Positions 17,723 to 27,534 of a stretch of DNA of 55,740 nt are shown here, piece by piece. The notes under the pieces were generated by a model. That model saw nothing but the letters and a program-made list of their open reading frames with translations. It ran no database searches and was not told the DNA's origin. This DNA is from Methanoculleus sp. (GTDB lineage: Archaea > Halobacteriota > Methanomicrobia > Methanomicrobiales > Methanoculleaceae). The stretch covers positions 1 through 55,740 of the forward strand of contig NZ_JASEFJ010000011.1 in NCBI RefSeq assembly GCF_030019085.1, in the 5' to 3' direction. Within the stretch, counting starts at the first letter, position 1. Every line of letters begins with the position of its first letter. A program made the translations under genes and the position numbers.

Positions 17723-20155
17723 TCAGAACGCCATGCCCGCCTGAGCCACAGGGTGTTCCAGCCTCTTCTTCAGATCCTCTGTGAGGCGCCTGATCTCAGC
17801 GAAGTCCTTCTTCCTTGCGTATACCGCATCTTTGAGGGCCTTTGTGAGATCCCTGACTTCCTGCTCGGTCTTCTCGGTCTCCTGCAGTCTGGCGCGGTTG
17901 ATCATCGAGACGGCCTCCTCGAGCGCAGACCGCTGCTCCTGGTTGTAGAGTATCTGCCAGGATTGGCGCTCGTATTCCTCCAGACGGTCGAGATCGAGCG
18001 TGCCCTTCACACGGCTGAGGGCGTCTTCGAAGTGCTTCTTTGTGATCCTCACGTTGCCGATTGCCTGGCGCCGCTCCTCCTCGCTCTTGTTGCTCATTGC
18101 CGCGATGAACTCGCGCATCGCTGATAACTTCGCCTCGCGGACGAGTGCCTCGATATCAGCACCGACGTAACCCTCTGTCCTGTCGACCAGTTCGTCGATG
18201 TTGATGTCTTTTGCCAGCAGTTCTTTGTTCCGGAGGTAGACCTCGAAGATCTTCTTCCTGCCGTCTCTGTCGGGCGGCGGGACGTAGATGACCCTGTCAA
18301 GCCTGCCGGGGCGCAGCAGTGCCTCGTCCAGCATGTCCGGGCGGTTGGTGGCGCCGAGAACCATGACGTTCTTTAGTTCCTCAAGGCCGTCGAGCTCTGT
18401 CAGGATCTGGCTTACCACGCTCTCGGTCACATGGGATGACCCCATATACGTTCCCCGTTTCGGGACGAGGGCGTCGATCTCGTCGAAGAATATGATCGAC
18501 GGTGCCGCCTGCCGCGCTTTCCGGAATATCTGGCGCACGCCGCGCTCTGATTCTCCGACCCATTTAGAGAGGAGTTCAGGGCCCTTGACGGATATGAAGT
18601 TGCACTCGCTCTCGTTTGCGACCGCTTTGGCAAGCAGGGTCTTGCCCGTGCCCGGGGGGCCAAAGAGCAGGATGCCACGCGGGGGCTTGGTATCCAGGGA
18701 TGAGAAGACCTCCGGGTACTTGAGAGGCCATTCAACGGCTTCTGCAAGTTCCTGTTTTACGTCTTCGAGCCCTCCAACATCCTCCCACTTGACGTCCGGG
18801 ACCTCAACGAGTACCTCACGCATCGCGCTTGGCTCAACGTGCTTGTGCGCCTCGATGAAGTCTTCGTTTGTCACGCGGAGCTGCTCGATGATCTCGGCCG
18901 GGATCTCTTCCTCGATCTTGATCTGGGGGATGACACGGCGGAGCGCATGCATTGCCGCCTCCTTGGCGAGCAGAGCGATATCGGCACCGACGAAACCGTG
19001 CGTCGTTCGGGCATACTCTTCAAGATCCACGTCATCGGCGAGCGGCATGCCACGTGTGTGGATCTGGAAGATCTGGAGTCTGCCCTTTGTGTCCGGGATG
19101 CCGATCTCGATCTCACGGTCGAACCGGCCGCCGCGCCTGAGTGCGGGGTCGATCAGGTCCGGCAGGTTGGTTGCGGCTATCACCACCACCTGTCCGCGGG
19201 CCTTCAGGCCGTCCATCAGCGCAAGGAGCTGGGCAACGATCCGGCGCTCGACTTCACCCTTCACCTCTTCACGCTTTGGCGCGATCGCATCGATCTCATC
19301 GATGAAGATGATCGACGGTGCGTTCTCCTGAGCCTCGTTGAAGACTTCACGCAGGCGTTCCTCGGACTCGCCGTAGTACTTGCTCATGATCTCGGGGCCA
19401 GAGAGCGTGATGAAGTGGGCGTCCACCTCGTTTGCAACCGCTTTTGCGATCAGCGTCTTGCCGGTGCCCGGTGGGCCGTAGAGAAGGACGCCTTTTGGGG
19501 GCTCGATCCCGAGACGCTCAAAGAGTTCCGGGTGACGCAGCGGGAGCTCGATCATCTCGCGGACGAGCTGCAGTTCGCGGTCAAGACCGCCGATGTCCTC
19601 ATAGTGGACGTCGCCTACAATCTCACGACCGCGTTTTGATACCTTTTCGGGCTCGTAGGGGGTTTCCTTCAGTTCGATCTCGGTGCTATCGGTGACTATG
19701 GCAACGCCTTTCGGCGCCACTTTTGCTACCGCGAACGTGAGCGGGTTGCCCAGGATGTTGATCCGGATTAACTGGCCTTCCGTTACCGGACGACCACGCA
19801 GGATCCTGCCAAGGTACTGCTCGCCGCCAACAAGGCGTATGGGCTGCGTGGGCTGGATGACGACCTTCTTTGCGTATCCGGCCTCAATCTTTCTGATCCG
19901 GACCTTGTCATCGATACCGGCCCCGACGTTGCTACGGGTGCTGCCGTCGATCCGGAGGATCGCTCTCCCGGTATCCTGGGGAAAACCGGGCCAGACCAGT
20001 GTCGCTGCCTTCTGGCGCCCCTCGATCTCGATAACGTCGCCGCTGACGAGGTTGAGCGACTTCATGGCGTCAAGACTCAGCCTGGCGATCCCACGGCCTA
20101 CATCCTCGTGAGCCGCTTCTTTGACGATTACTTCAATGGAATTATTATTGGTCAT
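17723..20155 (-). CDS. cdc48: CDC48/VCP-type AAA+ ATPase
   Basis: 810 residues. The N-terminal double-psi barrel CDC48 domain (about 1-190) is followed by two AAA modules, each with Walker A GPPGTGKT and Walker [10 protein letters not shown] or IIFFDEIDA. The D1 module carries [11 protein letters not shown] and the D2 module [11 protein letters not shown], the usual second regions of homology. The C-terminal about 80 residues are charged, probably coiled coil, ending [10 protein letters not shown]. It unfolds proteins for the proteasome or dissociates complexes. It has a clear promoter (TATA at 20204-20214), a palindrome over the predicted transcription start, and the ribosome-binding site AGGAG 9 nt before ATG. 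Confidence 0.95.
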   Translation of the reverse strand: MTNNNSIEVIVKEAAHEDVGRGIARLSLDAMKSLNLVSGDVIEIEGRQKAATLVWPGFPQDTGRAILRIDGSTRSNVGAGIDDKVRIRKIEAGYAKKVVIQPTQPIRLVGGEQYLGRILRGRPVTEGQLIRINILGNPLTFAVAKVAPKGVAIVTDSTEIELKETPYEPEKVSKRGREIVGDVHYEDIGGLDRELQLVREMIELPLRHPELFERLGIEPPKGVLLYGPPGTGKTLIAKAVANEVDAHFITLSGPEIMSKYYGESEERLREVFNEAQENAPSIIFIDEIDAIAPKREEVKGEVERRIVAQLLALMDGLKARGQVVVIAATNLPDLIDPALRRGGRFDREIEIGIPDTKGRLQIFQIHTRGMPLADDVDLEEYARTTHGFVGADIALLAKEAAMHALRRVIPQIKIEEEIPAEIIEQLRVTNEDFIEAHKHVEPSAMREVLVEVPDVKWEDVGGLEDVKQELAEAVEWPLKYPEVFSSLDTKPPRGILLFGPPGTGKTLLAKAVANESECNFISVKGPELLSKWVGESERGVRQIFRKARQAAPSIIFFDEIDALVPKRGTYMGSSHVTESVVSQILTELDGLEELKNVMVLGATNRPDMLDEALLRPGRLDRVIYVPPPDRDGRKKIFEVYLRNKELLAKDINIDELVDRTEGYVGADIEALVREAKLSAMREFIAAMSNKSEEERRQAIGNVRITKKHFEDALSRVKGTLDLDRLEEYERQSWQILYNQEQRSALEEAVSMINRARLQETEKTEQEVRDLTKALKDAVYARKKDFAEIRRLTEDLKKRLEHPVAQAGMAF

Positions 20156-20175
20156 TTGAACAAACTCCTGTTTTA

Positions 20176-20214
20176 CTTACTCACCATAGGTAAGCGTTAT
20201 TAACTATATATATT
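20176..20214 (-). promoter_or_regulatory. cdc48 promoter with palindrome CTTAC-N9-GTAAG
   Basis: On the minus strand the TATA box (complement of CTATATATATT, 20204-20214) is followed about 10 nt later by the inverted repeat CTTAC-N9-GTAAG at 20176-20194. This covers the expected transcription start near 20180. The arrangement resembles archaeal heat-shock repressor operators. The HSR1 regulator of Archaeoglobus fulgidus is recalled to control an hsp20-cdc48 operon through a CTAAC-N5-GTTAG palindrome, so the gene pairing matches though the spacing differs. Confidence 0.5.
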
Positions 20215-20220
20215 TTTCCA

Positions 20221-20796
20221 CTAACTACCCCTCTCCCCGGGCTGGATGATCGCCTCTTCTGTGATGATGTAATCCATCATTATATCGTTCTCGTCAGCGG
20301 GAATACTTTCCATCTGCTGACAGGAGAAAGCGATCCCGATCTTTTCCAGGTGAGGGTATCTCTGGAGGAAACGGTCGTAGTAGCCTGCACCGTAGCCGAG
20401 GCGGTTGCCATAAGAATCGAAGGCGAGCATCGGGACGACGATCGCCTGGACCTCCTCCGGCCGTACCGGGATCTCGTGACCGATCGGTTCAGGGACGTTG
20501 AATGTGCTCCTGACAAGGACACCGGGGTCGGGAAGGGCGGAGAGGCGGAGGCTGAGGGTCTCCCTCTCTATGATAGGAACGACTACGCGGACGCCACGAG
20601 TGTTTAAGGCCGCTATCAACCCCCGGGTCTCGACCTCAGGTGGTTTTGAGACGTATACCATGACGGTCGTGAATCCGTCGAGAAGATCCAGAAGATTGCG
20701 CTCGATCCTGGCACTGTATACAGCGATCTCTTCTGGCGAGAGGCGGGACCTGGCCTCCCGGGCCTTAAGACGAAGTTCCGCCTTTGTCAACCCCAT
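20221..20796 (-). CDS. 5-formyltetrahydrofolate cyclo-ligase family protein
   Basis: 191 residues from the ATG at 20796 (MGLTKAELRLKAREARSRLS); an upstream ATG at 20832 would add 12 non-conserved residues. The signature GNRLGYGAGYYDRFL near residues 135-149 marks the MTHFS family, which converts 5-formyl-THF to methenyl-THF using ATP. A methanogen uses tetrahydromethanopterin more than folate, so the natural substrate is uncertain. Its stop codon lies 6 nt from the cdc48 TATA box, so cdc48 transcription is separate. Confidence 0.85.
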   Translation of the reverse strand: MGLTKAELRLKAREARSRLSPEEIAVYSARIERNLLDLLDGFTTVMVYVSKPPEVETRGLIAALNTRGVRVVVPIIERETLSLRLSALPDPGVLVRSTFNVPEPIGHEIPVRPEEVQAIVVPMLAFDSYGNRLGYGAGYYDRFLQRYPHLEKIGIAFSCQQMESIPADENDIMMDYIITEEAIIQPGERGS

Positions 20797-20949
20797 TAAA
20801 GAAATATTTGGCTGAATCAGACCATAAAACATGCCATGTTGAGGGGAAAAACTGGCAGAATACTCTCCCTGCTGCCGGGGATAGTGATGTTCACCGAAGG
20901 ACGTTTACCGGGAGACGCCTGGACATGGACGGAAGGAAGTTCCTCATCA

Positions 20950-21140
20950 ACATGCCAGGGTGACTCCACATCGATACACTGCCCGGGAGGTGTCTCCCGG
21001 GGTCACCTTCTTTCTGCTCCCCGTGCACCGCCGCGTCGGCAGCCGGAAGGTGGGGTTGTTCAACTCCCAGCCCGGAAAATAGTGCCCGCTGACACGCCGC
21101 GTCAGGGGGTGATCCTCTATCGATACACTGCCAGGTAAGG
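20950..21140 (-). repeat. Dispersed intergenic repeat, copy C (double core)
   Basis: Read on the minus strand, this gap contains two copies of the core GCAGTGTATCGAT (near 21121-21133 and 20971-20983). The first is followed by GGCACTATTTTCCGGGC and GGGAGTTGAACAACCCC, which line up with copies A and B. It is in the opposite orientation to A and B and more diverged. The rest of the 437-bp gap (20833-21269) has no coding signature that I recognise. Confidence 0.65.
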
Positions 21141-21269
21141 AGTTCCGCCCTGAGACGGCCCACCCCCCCGAAACACCTTTGACCGGATTTCCTCACCCGC
21201 GATCTTCACCCGGAGAGATATCGCCGAAGGCCTGCCAGAGATGCTGGCAGCCAGCCTCCCCATACTCTC

Positions 21270-21686
21270 CTACTCTCGCCCGCCCCTCTCCTCGCCGCAG
21301 ACATCCCTGAACTGGCGGAAGGTGGTGGCAAGGATGCCTGTCTTACCTATCATCCCGGCAATCAGGAGGACGTCCAGGATCTGCTCCGGAGAGGCTCCCT
21401 CCTTCAGCGCGGCCCCCATGTGAACCTTAAGGCAACTTTCCGCTCCTGCACCTGCTGCGGCCGCAACGGCGACCAGTTCCGCGGTCTTCGGATCGAGGGA
21501 AGCAGGTCGAGAGATCCTATAATCAGCAAGAGCGGAGAGCGCAAAGGCCTCAGGACGTTTGCGCAACACACTGAAGATGAACGGCACAACCCCGAGCATC
21601 TCACGAACATCCTCTGTAATCTCATCGCCAAGGTCATCGGCGTGAGCGAGGAAATCCTCTATAAGTTTTTCAGTTTCAGGTTTCAT
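21270..21686 (-). CDS. Carboxymuconolactone decarboxylase/AhpD-like protein
   Basis: A 138-residue all-helical protein. The segment AGAGAESCLKVHMGAALKEGASPEQILDVL (about residues 80-109) is the AhpD core motif with a single catalytic-type Cys (ESC) and His four residues later; the usual CxxC pair is reduced to one cysteine. Family members act as peroxidase-linked reductases or gamma-carboxymuconolactone decarboxylases, and in methanogens the role is not established. The gene stands alone, 53 nt downstream of thiC on the same strand. Confidence 0.82.
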   Translation of the reverse strand: MKPETEKLIEDFLAHADDLGDEITEDVREMLGVVPFIFSVLRKRPEAFALSALADYRISRPASLDPKTAELVAVAAAAGAGAESCLKVHMGAALKEGASPEQILDVLLIAGMIGKTGILATTFRQFRDVCGEERGGRE

Positions 21687-21739
21687 GAACTATCCTCCTG
21701 AGGTGAAAAACAATGATAGGGGCGCCAATCCCCCCTCTT

Positions 21740-23014
21740 TCAGAAGTTGAAGTGCCGCCCGACTATCTTTAACGCACAGTAGTCCCCGCACATCGTGCAG
21801 GCATCAGCATCGGCCGGCATCCTCTCCGTCCGGATCGCCCTGGCGCGTTCGGGATTGATCGCGATCGCAAACTGCCGCTCCCAGTCGAGATCGCGGCGTG
21901 CATGCCCCATCTCGAGGTCAGCGTCGCGCTTCTTGAGTTTGACCATATCCCCGACGTGGGCGGCGATCCGTGCACTGATGACGCCCTCGTAGACCTCCTC
22001 GGGCGTGGGGAGCGCCAGGTGCTCTGCGGGGGTCACATAGCAGATAAAGTCAGCTCCATATGACGAAGAGAGAGCAGCGCCGATGGCTGCCACACGATCG
22101 TCATATCCCGGCGCTATGTCGGTGACCAGAGGGCCGAGCATATAGAACGGTTTTCGGTTCGTGACACGTTTCTGGATTATAACGTTTGCCTCGATCTCGT
22201 CAACCGGGATATGCCCCGGCCCCTCAATGATCGACTGTACACCCTCCGCGTGCGCCTTATCGGCAAGTTCCGCGTTTATAAGCAGCTCCTGGATCTGGGC
22301 GCGATCGGTTGCATCGTGAACCGCGCCTGCCCGCATACCGTTGCCAAAAGATAGCGTGACCTCGTGCTCCTTGAGGATCTCAAGAAGGTAATCAAACTCC
22401 GCATAGAGCGGGTTCTCCTTCTCGTTGTGAAGCATCCAGGCTGTCATAAACGCCCCCCCTCTCGAGACAAGCCCGCCGTGTCGTCCCTGGTTCTGGAGGC
22501 GTTTCATCGTCTCGTAGTTGATCCCCGTATGGATCGCCATGAAGTTGGTCCCGGCCCTCGCCTGTTCCGCCGTGATCCTGAAGAGGTCGTCCTCCTCCAT
22601 GTTAACGACAGCGCCGTACTTCCTGGCAGCCTCGATAAACGCCTGGTAGAGCGGCACCGACCCGACCGAGAGACTGGTCGCCTCGATTACACGGCGCCGG
22701 ATCTCCGTAAGATCCCCGCCGGTCGAGAGTTCCATCAGCGTATCGGCACCGGCACGTTCAGCCTGCCGGGCCTTCTCGACCTCCATATCGATATCTACGA
22801 TGTCTGATGAGGTTCCTATGCTCGCGTTGACCTTTGTGCGAAGCCCCTCGCCGATGCCACAGATCTTAACCTCCCGGTATGGAGAGACCGGGATGACTAT
22901 CTGACCGCTCACCAGACCGCGCCTGACAAAATCTTCTGTTACGCCCTCTGCCGCCGCGACAGTGCGCATCTCTTCAGTGATGACGCCGCGTCGGGCGTCC
23001 TCTATGAGACCCAT
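21740..23014 (-). CDS. thiC: Phosphomethylpyrimidine synthase ThiC
   Basis: 424 residues from the ATG at 23014 (MGLIEDARRGVITEEM); the frame stays open to 23092 but that part is not conserved. ThiC rearranges aminoimidazole ribotide to the thiamin pyrimidine using SAM and a [4Fe-4S] cluster. The cluster ligands are in the C-terminal CTMCGDYCALK. Substrate and metal residues lie in SIIEGPGHIPVDEIEANV and FYMLGPLVTDIAPGYDD. No TPP riboswitch was found upstream. Archaeal ThiR-type control is possible but no operator is assigned. Confidence 0.96.
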   Translation of the reverse strand: MGLIEDARRGVITEEMRTVAAAEGVTEDFVRRGLVSGQIVIPVSPYREVKICGIGEGLRTKVNASIGTSSDIVDIDMEVEKARQAERAGADTLMELSTGGDLTEIRRRVIEATSLSVGSVPLYQAFIEAARKYGAVVNMEEDDLFRITAEQARAGTNFMAIHTGINYETMKRLQNQGRHGGLVSRGGAFMTAWMLHNEKENPLYAEFDYLLEILKEHEVTLSFGNGMRAGAVHDATDRAQIQELLINAELADKAHAEGVQSIIEGPGHIPVDEIEANVIIQKRVTNRKPFYMLGPLVTDIAPGYDDRVAAIGAALSSSYGADFICYVTPAEHLALPTPEEVYEGVISARIAAHVGDMVKLKKRDADLEMGHARRDLDWERQFAIAINPERARAIRTERMPADADACTMCGDYCALKIVGRHFNF

Positions 23015-23189
23015 GAACCTATGTTGGATGAAATAAGTTGATAAAGCCTCGTTTTTTAAAACCAGGCTAAAATTGGCTTGATCGCACAACAAGTAAACTT
23101 GATTTGAGATTATTCAGGTACTATTTCATAGCCAGAAACCCAAGCATTACAAGAAATAAGCACCCACCTCTCTCTTGCAACGTGATCAG

Positions 23190-23888
23190 ATGTATGTAAA
23201 CTTCGGGGGTTTCGTCCCCGTCAGCACCGTCGACTGGCACGGAAGGGCGGCCTGCACCGTATTCCTGAGAGGATGCCCCGCGCGCTGCTTCTACTGCCAC
23301 AACGTTGCAATCCAGGATGGCGAGGATATCCGCGACGCCGACGAGATAATCGAGATGATCCGGGGTTCACGTATGATTGCAGGTGCCGTGGTCTTCTCCG
23401 GCGGCGAACCCACCATGCAGGGACCGGCGCTCGCCTACCTCGCCGCCGCCGCCCGCAGGATGGGGTTCTCTGTAGGGCTGCACACAAACGGCATATTCCC
23501 ACGTGTCATCGAGACCCTCATTAAAGAACGCCTGGTGGACATGATCGCGCTCGATATCAAGACAACATGGGACCGCTACGACGACCTCCTGAAACTCCCC
23601 GCCTCCAATGCGGTGAAACAGTCCCTCTCCGCATGCAAAAGTGCAAAGGCCGATGGCAGCCTTGAGACCTGTGAGATCGTGGTCACCCTCTTCCGCGGTC
23701 ACGAGGCTGAGCTCCCCGAGATCGCAAAGGCGGCCGGCGACCTCGACCTCGTCCTCCAGCAGGGCGTGGCCGCGGGGTTTGCTCCTTTCAACCTCAAGGA
23801 ACTCCAGGCTTTAGCGGCCCCGCTTGGCCGACGGCTCCGTATCCGCACCCGGGAAGATGGGGAGGTCATCTACGACCCCCTCCAGTAA
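23190..23888 (+). CDS. Radical SAM activating enzyme (anaerobic NrdG/PflA-like)
   Basis: 232 residues from the ATG at 23190, with GTGAT just upstream; a TTG at 23175 is less likely. The radical SAM cluster motif CPARCFYCHN gives Cys29, Cys33 and Cys36 (CX3CX2C), followed by the GGEPT motif (VVFSGGEPTMQ, about residues 73-83). The N-terminus MYVNFGGFVPVSTVDWHG is typical of the anaerobic ribonucleotide reductase activase-like subgroup. No reductase or glycyl radical enzyme is adjacent, so the partner is unknown. It is divergent from thiC with a shared 175-bp promoter region. Confidence 0.85.
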   Translation: MYVNFGGFVPVSTVDWHGRAACTVFLRGCPARCFYCHNVAIQDGEDIRDADEIIEMIRGSRMIAGAVVFSGGEPTMQGPALAYLAAAARRMGFSVGLHTNGIFPRVIETLIKERLVDMIALDIKTTWDRYDDLLKLPASNAVKQSLSACKSAKADGSLETCEIVVTLFRGHEAELPEIAKAAGDLDLVLQQGVAAGFAPFNLKELQALAAPLGRRLRIRTREDGEVIYDPLQ

Positions 23889-24025
23889 ATGACGTTAAGC
23901 ATAATATCGTCTGGAACGCACCGTTAAGGAGACGTTTATGGCGGTTGCCGCAACCAGCGCCGCCGGGACCTGGAAGCCAGCCTCGTCCCGGCACGGCCCG
24001 CTGTTCTGGAAAAGGGTGGAACGGG

Positions 24026-24577
24026 ATGAAGGTTATTGGAATCGTTGGTATGCCCGGAAGCGGGAAGGGAGAGGTCTCAAGGATCGCCCGCGAACTCGGG
24101 ATACCTGTCGTGGTCATGGGAGACGTGATCCGGGAGCAGGCAAGAAAGGCGGGGCTCCCCCCCACAGACGAGAACCTGGGTGCGATATCGGCGCAACTTC
24201 GCGCGGACCTCGGTATGGACGCCATCGCCCGGCTCACAATCCCCATCATCGAGTCACAGGCTACCCCCGTGGTGTTGGTCGATGGCATCCGGGGTGACCG
24301 GGAGGTCGCGGTCTTCCGGGAGCATTTCCCGGATTTCACGCTCATCGCGATCGACTCGAGTTTTGAGACTCGTTACCAGCGTCTCGCGAAGCGTGGCAGA
24401 TCGGACGATCTACTCACCCCGGAAGAACTCCGTGCCCGTGACGGGCGGGAACTCGGGTGGGGACTGGGTCGGGCACTCGATCTCGCGGATTATAGGATAA
24501 AGAACGAGGGTTCGCTTGAAGAGTTTGCTGAAGAGGTCCGTGCCCTGCTCTCCCGGCTTGGAGGGGTGGAAGGATGA
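24026..24577 (+). CDS. UPF0200 family P-loop kinase-like protein
   Basis: 183 residues from the ATG at 24026, preceded by GGGTGG. The N-terminus MKVIGIVGMPGSGKGEVSRIARELGIPVVVMGDVIRE has a P-loop at 8-15 and looks like an adenylate/dephospho-CoA kinase fold. This is the archaeal UPF0200 family, whose substrate is unknown as far as I recall. A VLVDGIRGDREVAVF segment forms the Walker B region. Its stop overlaps the next gene by 4 nt. It is the first gene of a plus-strand run reaching 30588. Confidence 0.85.
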   Translation: MKVIGIVGMPGSGKGEVSRIARELGIPVVVMGDVIREQARKAGLPPTDENLGAISAQLRADLGMDAIARLTIPIIESQATPVVLVDGIRGDREVAVFREHFPDFTLIAIDSSFETRYQRLAKRGRSDDLLTPEELRARDGRELGWGLGRALDLADYRIKNEGSLEEFAEEVRALLSRLGGVEG

Positions 24578-25347
24578 GTCTCGTTCCCTACTTCTCCGCC
24601 TCCTCAAAAGTCTGGGACTCGCTGGACTGGATATACGGGATCGAGGAGATCGGGTATAGCGGGTGGGAGATAGTTGCCGACGGGAACTACCGTCTGGATA
24701 ACCCCGAAAATTTTGCTGCGATCAAGGAGAGAGTTGCGAGCACCGGTCTTTCAGTCAGCGTTCACGCCCCTTACAGCGACCTGAACCTTGCCTCGCTCAA
24801 CTACCCCATATGGCGCGAGTCCATCCGCCAGATCTGCGGTTGTATTCACCATGCGGCTGACCTGACCGACCGGGTGACGATCCACCCCGGATACCTTTCC
24901 CCCCTGGGAAAACTCATCCCCGACCTTGTCTGGGAACAGCAGAAGGCCGCGCTTACCGAGATCGGAAAAGAGGCAGAGGATTGCGGCGTCCTCGCCTGTC
25001 TCGAGAACATGATAAGCATCAGGGACTTTCTCTGTCGATACCCCGAGGAGATGATCGGCCTCACGGAAGGGATTCCAGGGATCGGGATCACAATCGATCT
25101 CGGGCACGCCAACACCAACGGTCTTGTGGACGCGTTCCTTGCGCATATCGGGGAGGCTGACCACCTCCACATCCACGACAACCACGGCCAGTCGGACGAG
25201 CACCTTGCGCTTGGCGACGGTATCATCCGCTGGCAGAAAGTAGGCCGGATCATCGCCCGGGATTACACCGGCCCGGTTGTCATCGAGGGCCGGAATCTCG
25301 AAGAGGCGCGACGAAGCCTTATGGCATTCAGGGGATGGTTTGTATAG
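24574..25347 (+). CDS. Sugar phosphate isomerase/epimerase-like TIM barrel
   Basis: 257 residues of the xylose isomerase-like (AP endonuclease 2) fold. Metal-binding-type residues appear in order: SVHAPYSDLN (about residues 62-71), VTIHPG, CLENM (about 144-148), IDLGHANTNG, HLHIHDNHG and VIEGRN near the C-terminus. These are the positions of the His/Glu/Asp ligands in this superfamily. The substrate cannot be predicted. It is coupled to UPF0200 by ATGA and overlaps RNase Z by 13 nt. Confidence 0.82.
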   Translation: MSLVPYFSASSKVWDSLDWIYGIEEIGYSGWEIVADGNYRLDNPENFAAIKERVASTGLSVSVHAPYSDLNLASLNYPIWRESIRQICGCIHHAADLTDRVTIHPGYLSPLGKLIPDLVWEQQKAALTEIGKEAEDCGVLACLENMISIRDFLCRYPEEMIGLTEGIPGIGITIDLGHANTNGLVDAFLAHIGEADHLHIHDNHGQSDEHLALGDGIIRWQKVGRIIARDYTGPVVIEGRNLEEARRSLMAFRGWFV

Positions 25348-26288
25348 CCGGAGAGACCCTTCACGTCCACTTCCTGGGCACTTCCGGGGCCCTCCCTTCT
25401 CCCCAGAGGAACCCTTCCTGCATACTTATCCGGCGTGGCTCCGACACCCTGCTCTTTGACTGTGGTGAAGGCGCGCAGCAACAGATGATGCGCGCCCGAA
25501 CCGGATTTACCGTTAACGCCATATTTATCACCCACTGGCACGCCGACCACTTCCTTGGCGTATTCGGGCTGGTTGAGACTCTCGCGTTCATGGGGCGGAC
25601 GGAGCCACTCCCGCTATATGGCCCGCCCGGAGTCGGCGATTTTGTCGACCTGGTGCAGAGGGTCGGCCGCTACGACCGGAGTTTCCCGATCATCGCCCAC
25701 ACCCTTGAACACGGTTCGGTCGTCCCGTTCAACGGTTATACGATTCGGGCGTTTGCAACGCTCCATGGGGTCACCGGGCTCGGTTACGTCCTTCTGGAGG
25801 ATGAACGACCGGGTAGGTTCAACCGCGAGCTGGCGATCGAACTCGGGGTCCCCCCTGGCCCGCTCTTCGGGCGACTGCAACGCGGTGAGACCGTTCGCAT
25901 CGTCCGCGACGGTGTTGAGACAGAGGTCCTGCCCACCGAAGTTCTGGGCGAACAGCGTCCCGGGAGAAAGGTTGTCTATACCGGGGATACCCGGCCGCTC
26001 CATGAGAGGGCCGATTCCGCGGGGATGATCCGGGATGCGGACCTCCTGATCCACGACGCCACATTCGATGACCAGGAGCGAGATCGCGCCCGCGAGGTTC
26101 TGCACTCAACCGCCGGCGAGGCTGGAGAGGCGGCCGATGCCCTCGGCGCCCATATGCTCGCTCTGGTGCACATAAGTTCCCGGTATACGACTACAACAAA
26201 CCATATACGCGATGCCCGGCGACAGTATAAAGGCAATGTGATCCTCCCGGCCGATCTGACGGTGCTGGAGATACCCTACAGGAGTTGA
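25335..26288 (+). CDS. rnz: Ribonuclease Z
   Basis: A 317-residue metallo-beta-lactamase-fold endonuclease that trims the 3' ends of tRNA precursors. The double-zinc motif THWHADH has His67, His69, Asp71 and His72. Further ligands are in YTGDTRP and the C-terminal ALVHISSRY. The exosite arm region (about 150-190, rich in Gly/Pro: ELGVPPGPLFGRLQRGE) is the one that grips tRNA. The start at 25335 lies within the end of the isomerase-like gene. Confidence 0.92.
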   Translation: MVCIAGETLHVHFLGTSGALPSPQRNPSCILIRRGSDTLLFDCGEGAQQQMMRARTGFTVNAIFITHWHADHFLGVFGLVETLAFMGRTEPLPLYGPPGVGDFVDLVQRVGRYDRSFPIIAHTLEHGSVVPFNGYTIRAFATLHGVTGLGYVLLEDERPGRFNRELAIELGVPPGPLFGRLQRGETVRIVRDGVETEVLPTEVLGEQRPGRKVVYTGDTRPLHERADSAGMIRDADLLIHDATFDDQERDRAREVLHSTAGEAGEAADALGAHMLALVHISSRYTTTTNHIRDARRQYKGNVILPADLTVLEIPYRS

Positions 26289-26309
26289 TCGAGATGGACG
26301 GTGATACTG

Positions 26310-27506
26310 ATGGAGCAGGAAGTGTTTACCAGGAGCCGCCTGATACTCACGGGTCTCGGAGCCCTGCTCATCAGTGCCGTTGTCTCGAGCGTAGCGGGTA
26401 TATATCTTGGTTCAGTACGTGAAAACCTCCTCTTGATACCGGGACTGATGGTGCTCCTGCCCTCGATCATCCATATCCGTGGAAGCATCGCCGGTGTTCT
26501 CGCCTCCCGTCTCTCCTCTGCGATGCACCTTGGGGAGTTTTCCGTCGATTTTGGGGAGGGAAGCGTTCTCGGGGACAACGTCCGTGTCTCCTTTGTAGTG
26601 ACAATCCTGATAGCATTCGTCATTGGTATCTTTGCCTATGCAGCAAGCCTGATCCTGGGCTACCCTGTGATCGGTGTCACGGACCTTGTCCTGATCTCGG
26701 TTGTCACGGGTATCCTGGCCGGGACGGTGGTGACCGTGATCACCCTGCTCATCGCGCTTGCGAGTTACCGCTACGGCCTTGACCTGGACATGATCGCTGC
26801 GCCGACTGTCACCACCTTCGGAGACATCGTAACCCTTCCCATCCTGATGGTCTCGGCGGCCTTTGTCATGCACCTCGGTCCCCTGACACGCCTGGTTCTT
26901 GGGGGCATCGCGGTCGCTCTCACGGTTGCTGCTATCGCCTACACCCTTCACCGCCGGGAAGGGATCGGGCCGATTGTCCGGGAGAATATCGGTCTGCTCA
27001 TACCTCTGAGCGTCATCGGCACAATGGCGGGGCTGACCTACTCTTCCAACCTTGAGACGCTGGTGACAACCGCAGCCCTTCTCATCCTGATCCCGCCGTT
27101 CACGGGTATCCTCGGGTCCATCGGTGGTATCCTCGGATCACGCCTCTCGACCGGGATGCACACCGGCGAGATCAACCCGGTGTTCCCCCCGGAGCGCAGC
27201 GTTGCCCATCACTTTATTATTTCCTATCTCTATACCTTGGTACTGCTTCCACTGCTGGCGCTCATAGCACATGGGGCAGCGGTGCTTATGGGGTCAAACA
27301 GCCCCGGTCCAGGAATGCTGGTCATAGTCAGCCTTGCGGCGGGCCTGATCGTCATGACAGTGGTGATTGGCGTGGCGTACGTCACTGCAAGCCTTTCATT
27401 CCGCTACGGTCTGGATCCCGACAACTTCGGGATCCCTGTCATCACAAGCCTGATTGACCTGATCGGTGCAACCGCACTGGTGGCAATGATCGGCCTTCTG
27501 CTGTAG
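26310..27506 (+). CDS. MgtE-type divalent cation transporter (membrane domain only, two repeats)
   Basis: 398 residues from the ATG at 26310 (GGTGAT 4 nt upstream), nearly all membrane. Two MgtE membrane modules are present as an internal repeat: LLLIPGLMVLLPSIIHIRGSIAGVLASRLSSAMHLGE (about 42-78) and ALLILIPPFTGILGSIGGILGSRLSTGMHTGE (about 257-288). Each is followed by the family TxxxYRYGLDxD pattern. There is no cytosolic N or CBS domain, unlike bacterial MgtE, so magnesium gating must differ. The organisation resembles eukaryotic SLC41. The adjacent PhoU/TrkA-C protein may be the missing regulatory part. Confidence 0.85.
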   Translation: MEQEVFTRSRLILTGLGALLISAVVSSVAGIYLGSVRENLLLIPGLMVLLPSIIHIRGSIAGVLASRLSSAMHLGEFSVDFGEGSVLGDNVRVSFVVTILIAFVIGIFAYAASLILGYPVIGVTDLVLISVVTGILAGTVVTVITLLIALASYRYGLDLDMIAAPTVTTFGDIVTLPILMVSAAFVMHLGPLTRLVLGGIAVALTVAAIAYTLHRREGIGPIVRENIGLLIPLSVIGTMAGLTYSSNLETLVTTAALLILIPPFTGILGSIGGILGSRLSTGMHTGEINPVFPPERSVAHHFIISYLYTLVLLPLLALIAHGAAVLMGSNSPGPGMLVIVSLAAGLIVMTVVIGVAYVTASLSFRYGLDPDNFGIPVITSLIDLIGATALVAMIGLLL

Positions 27507-27534
27507 TCAAGATAAAAATCCCGGTTAATAGATT

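Noticed and set aside
23015-23189. TPP riboswitch upstream of thiC
   Set aside because: The conserved CUGAGA and paired ACCUGA blocks are not present together in the correct order on the minus strand.
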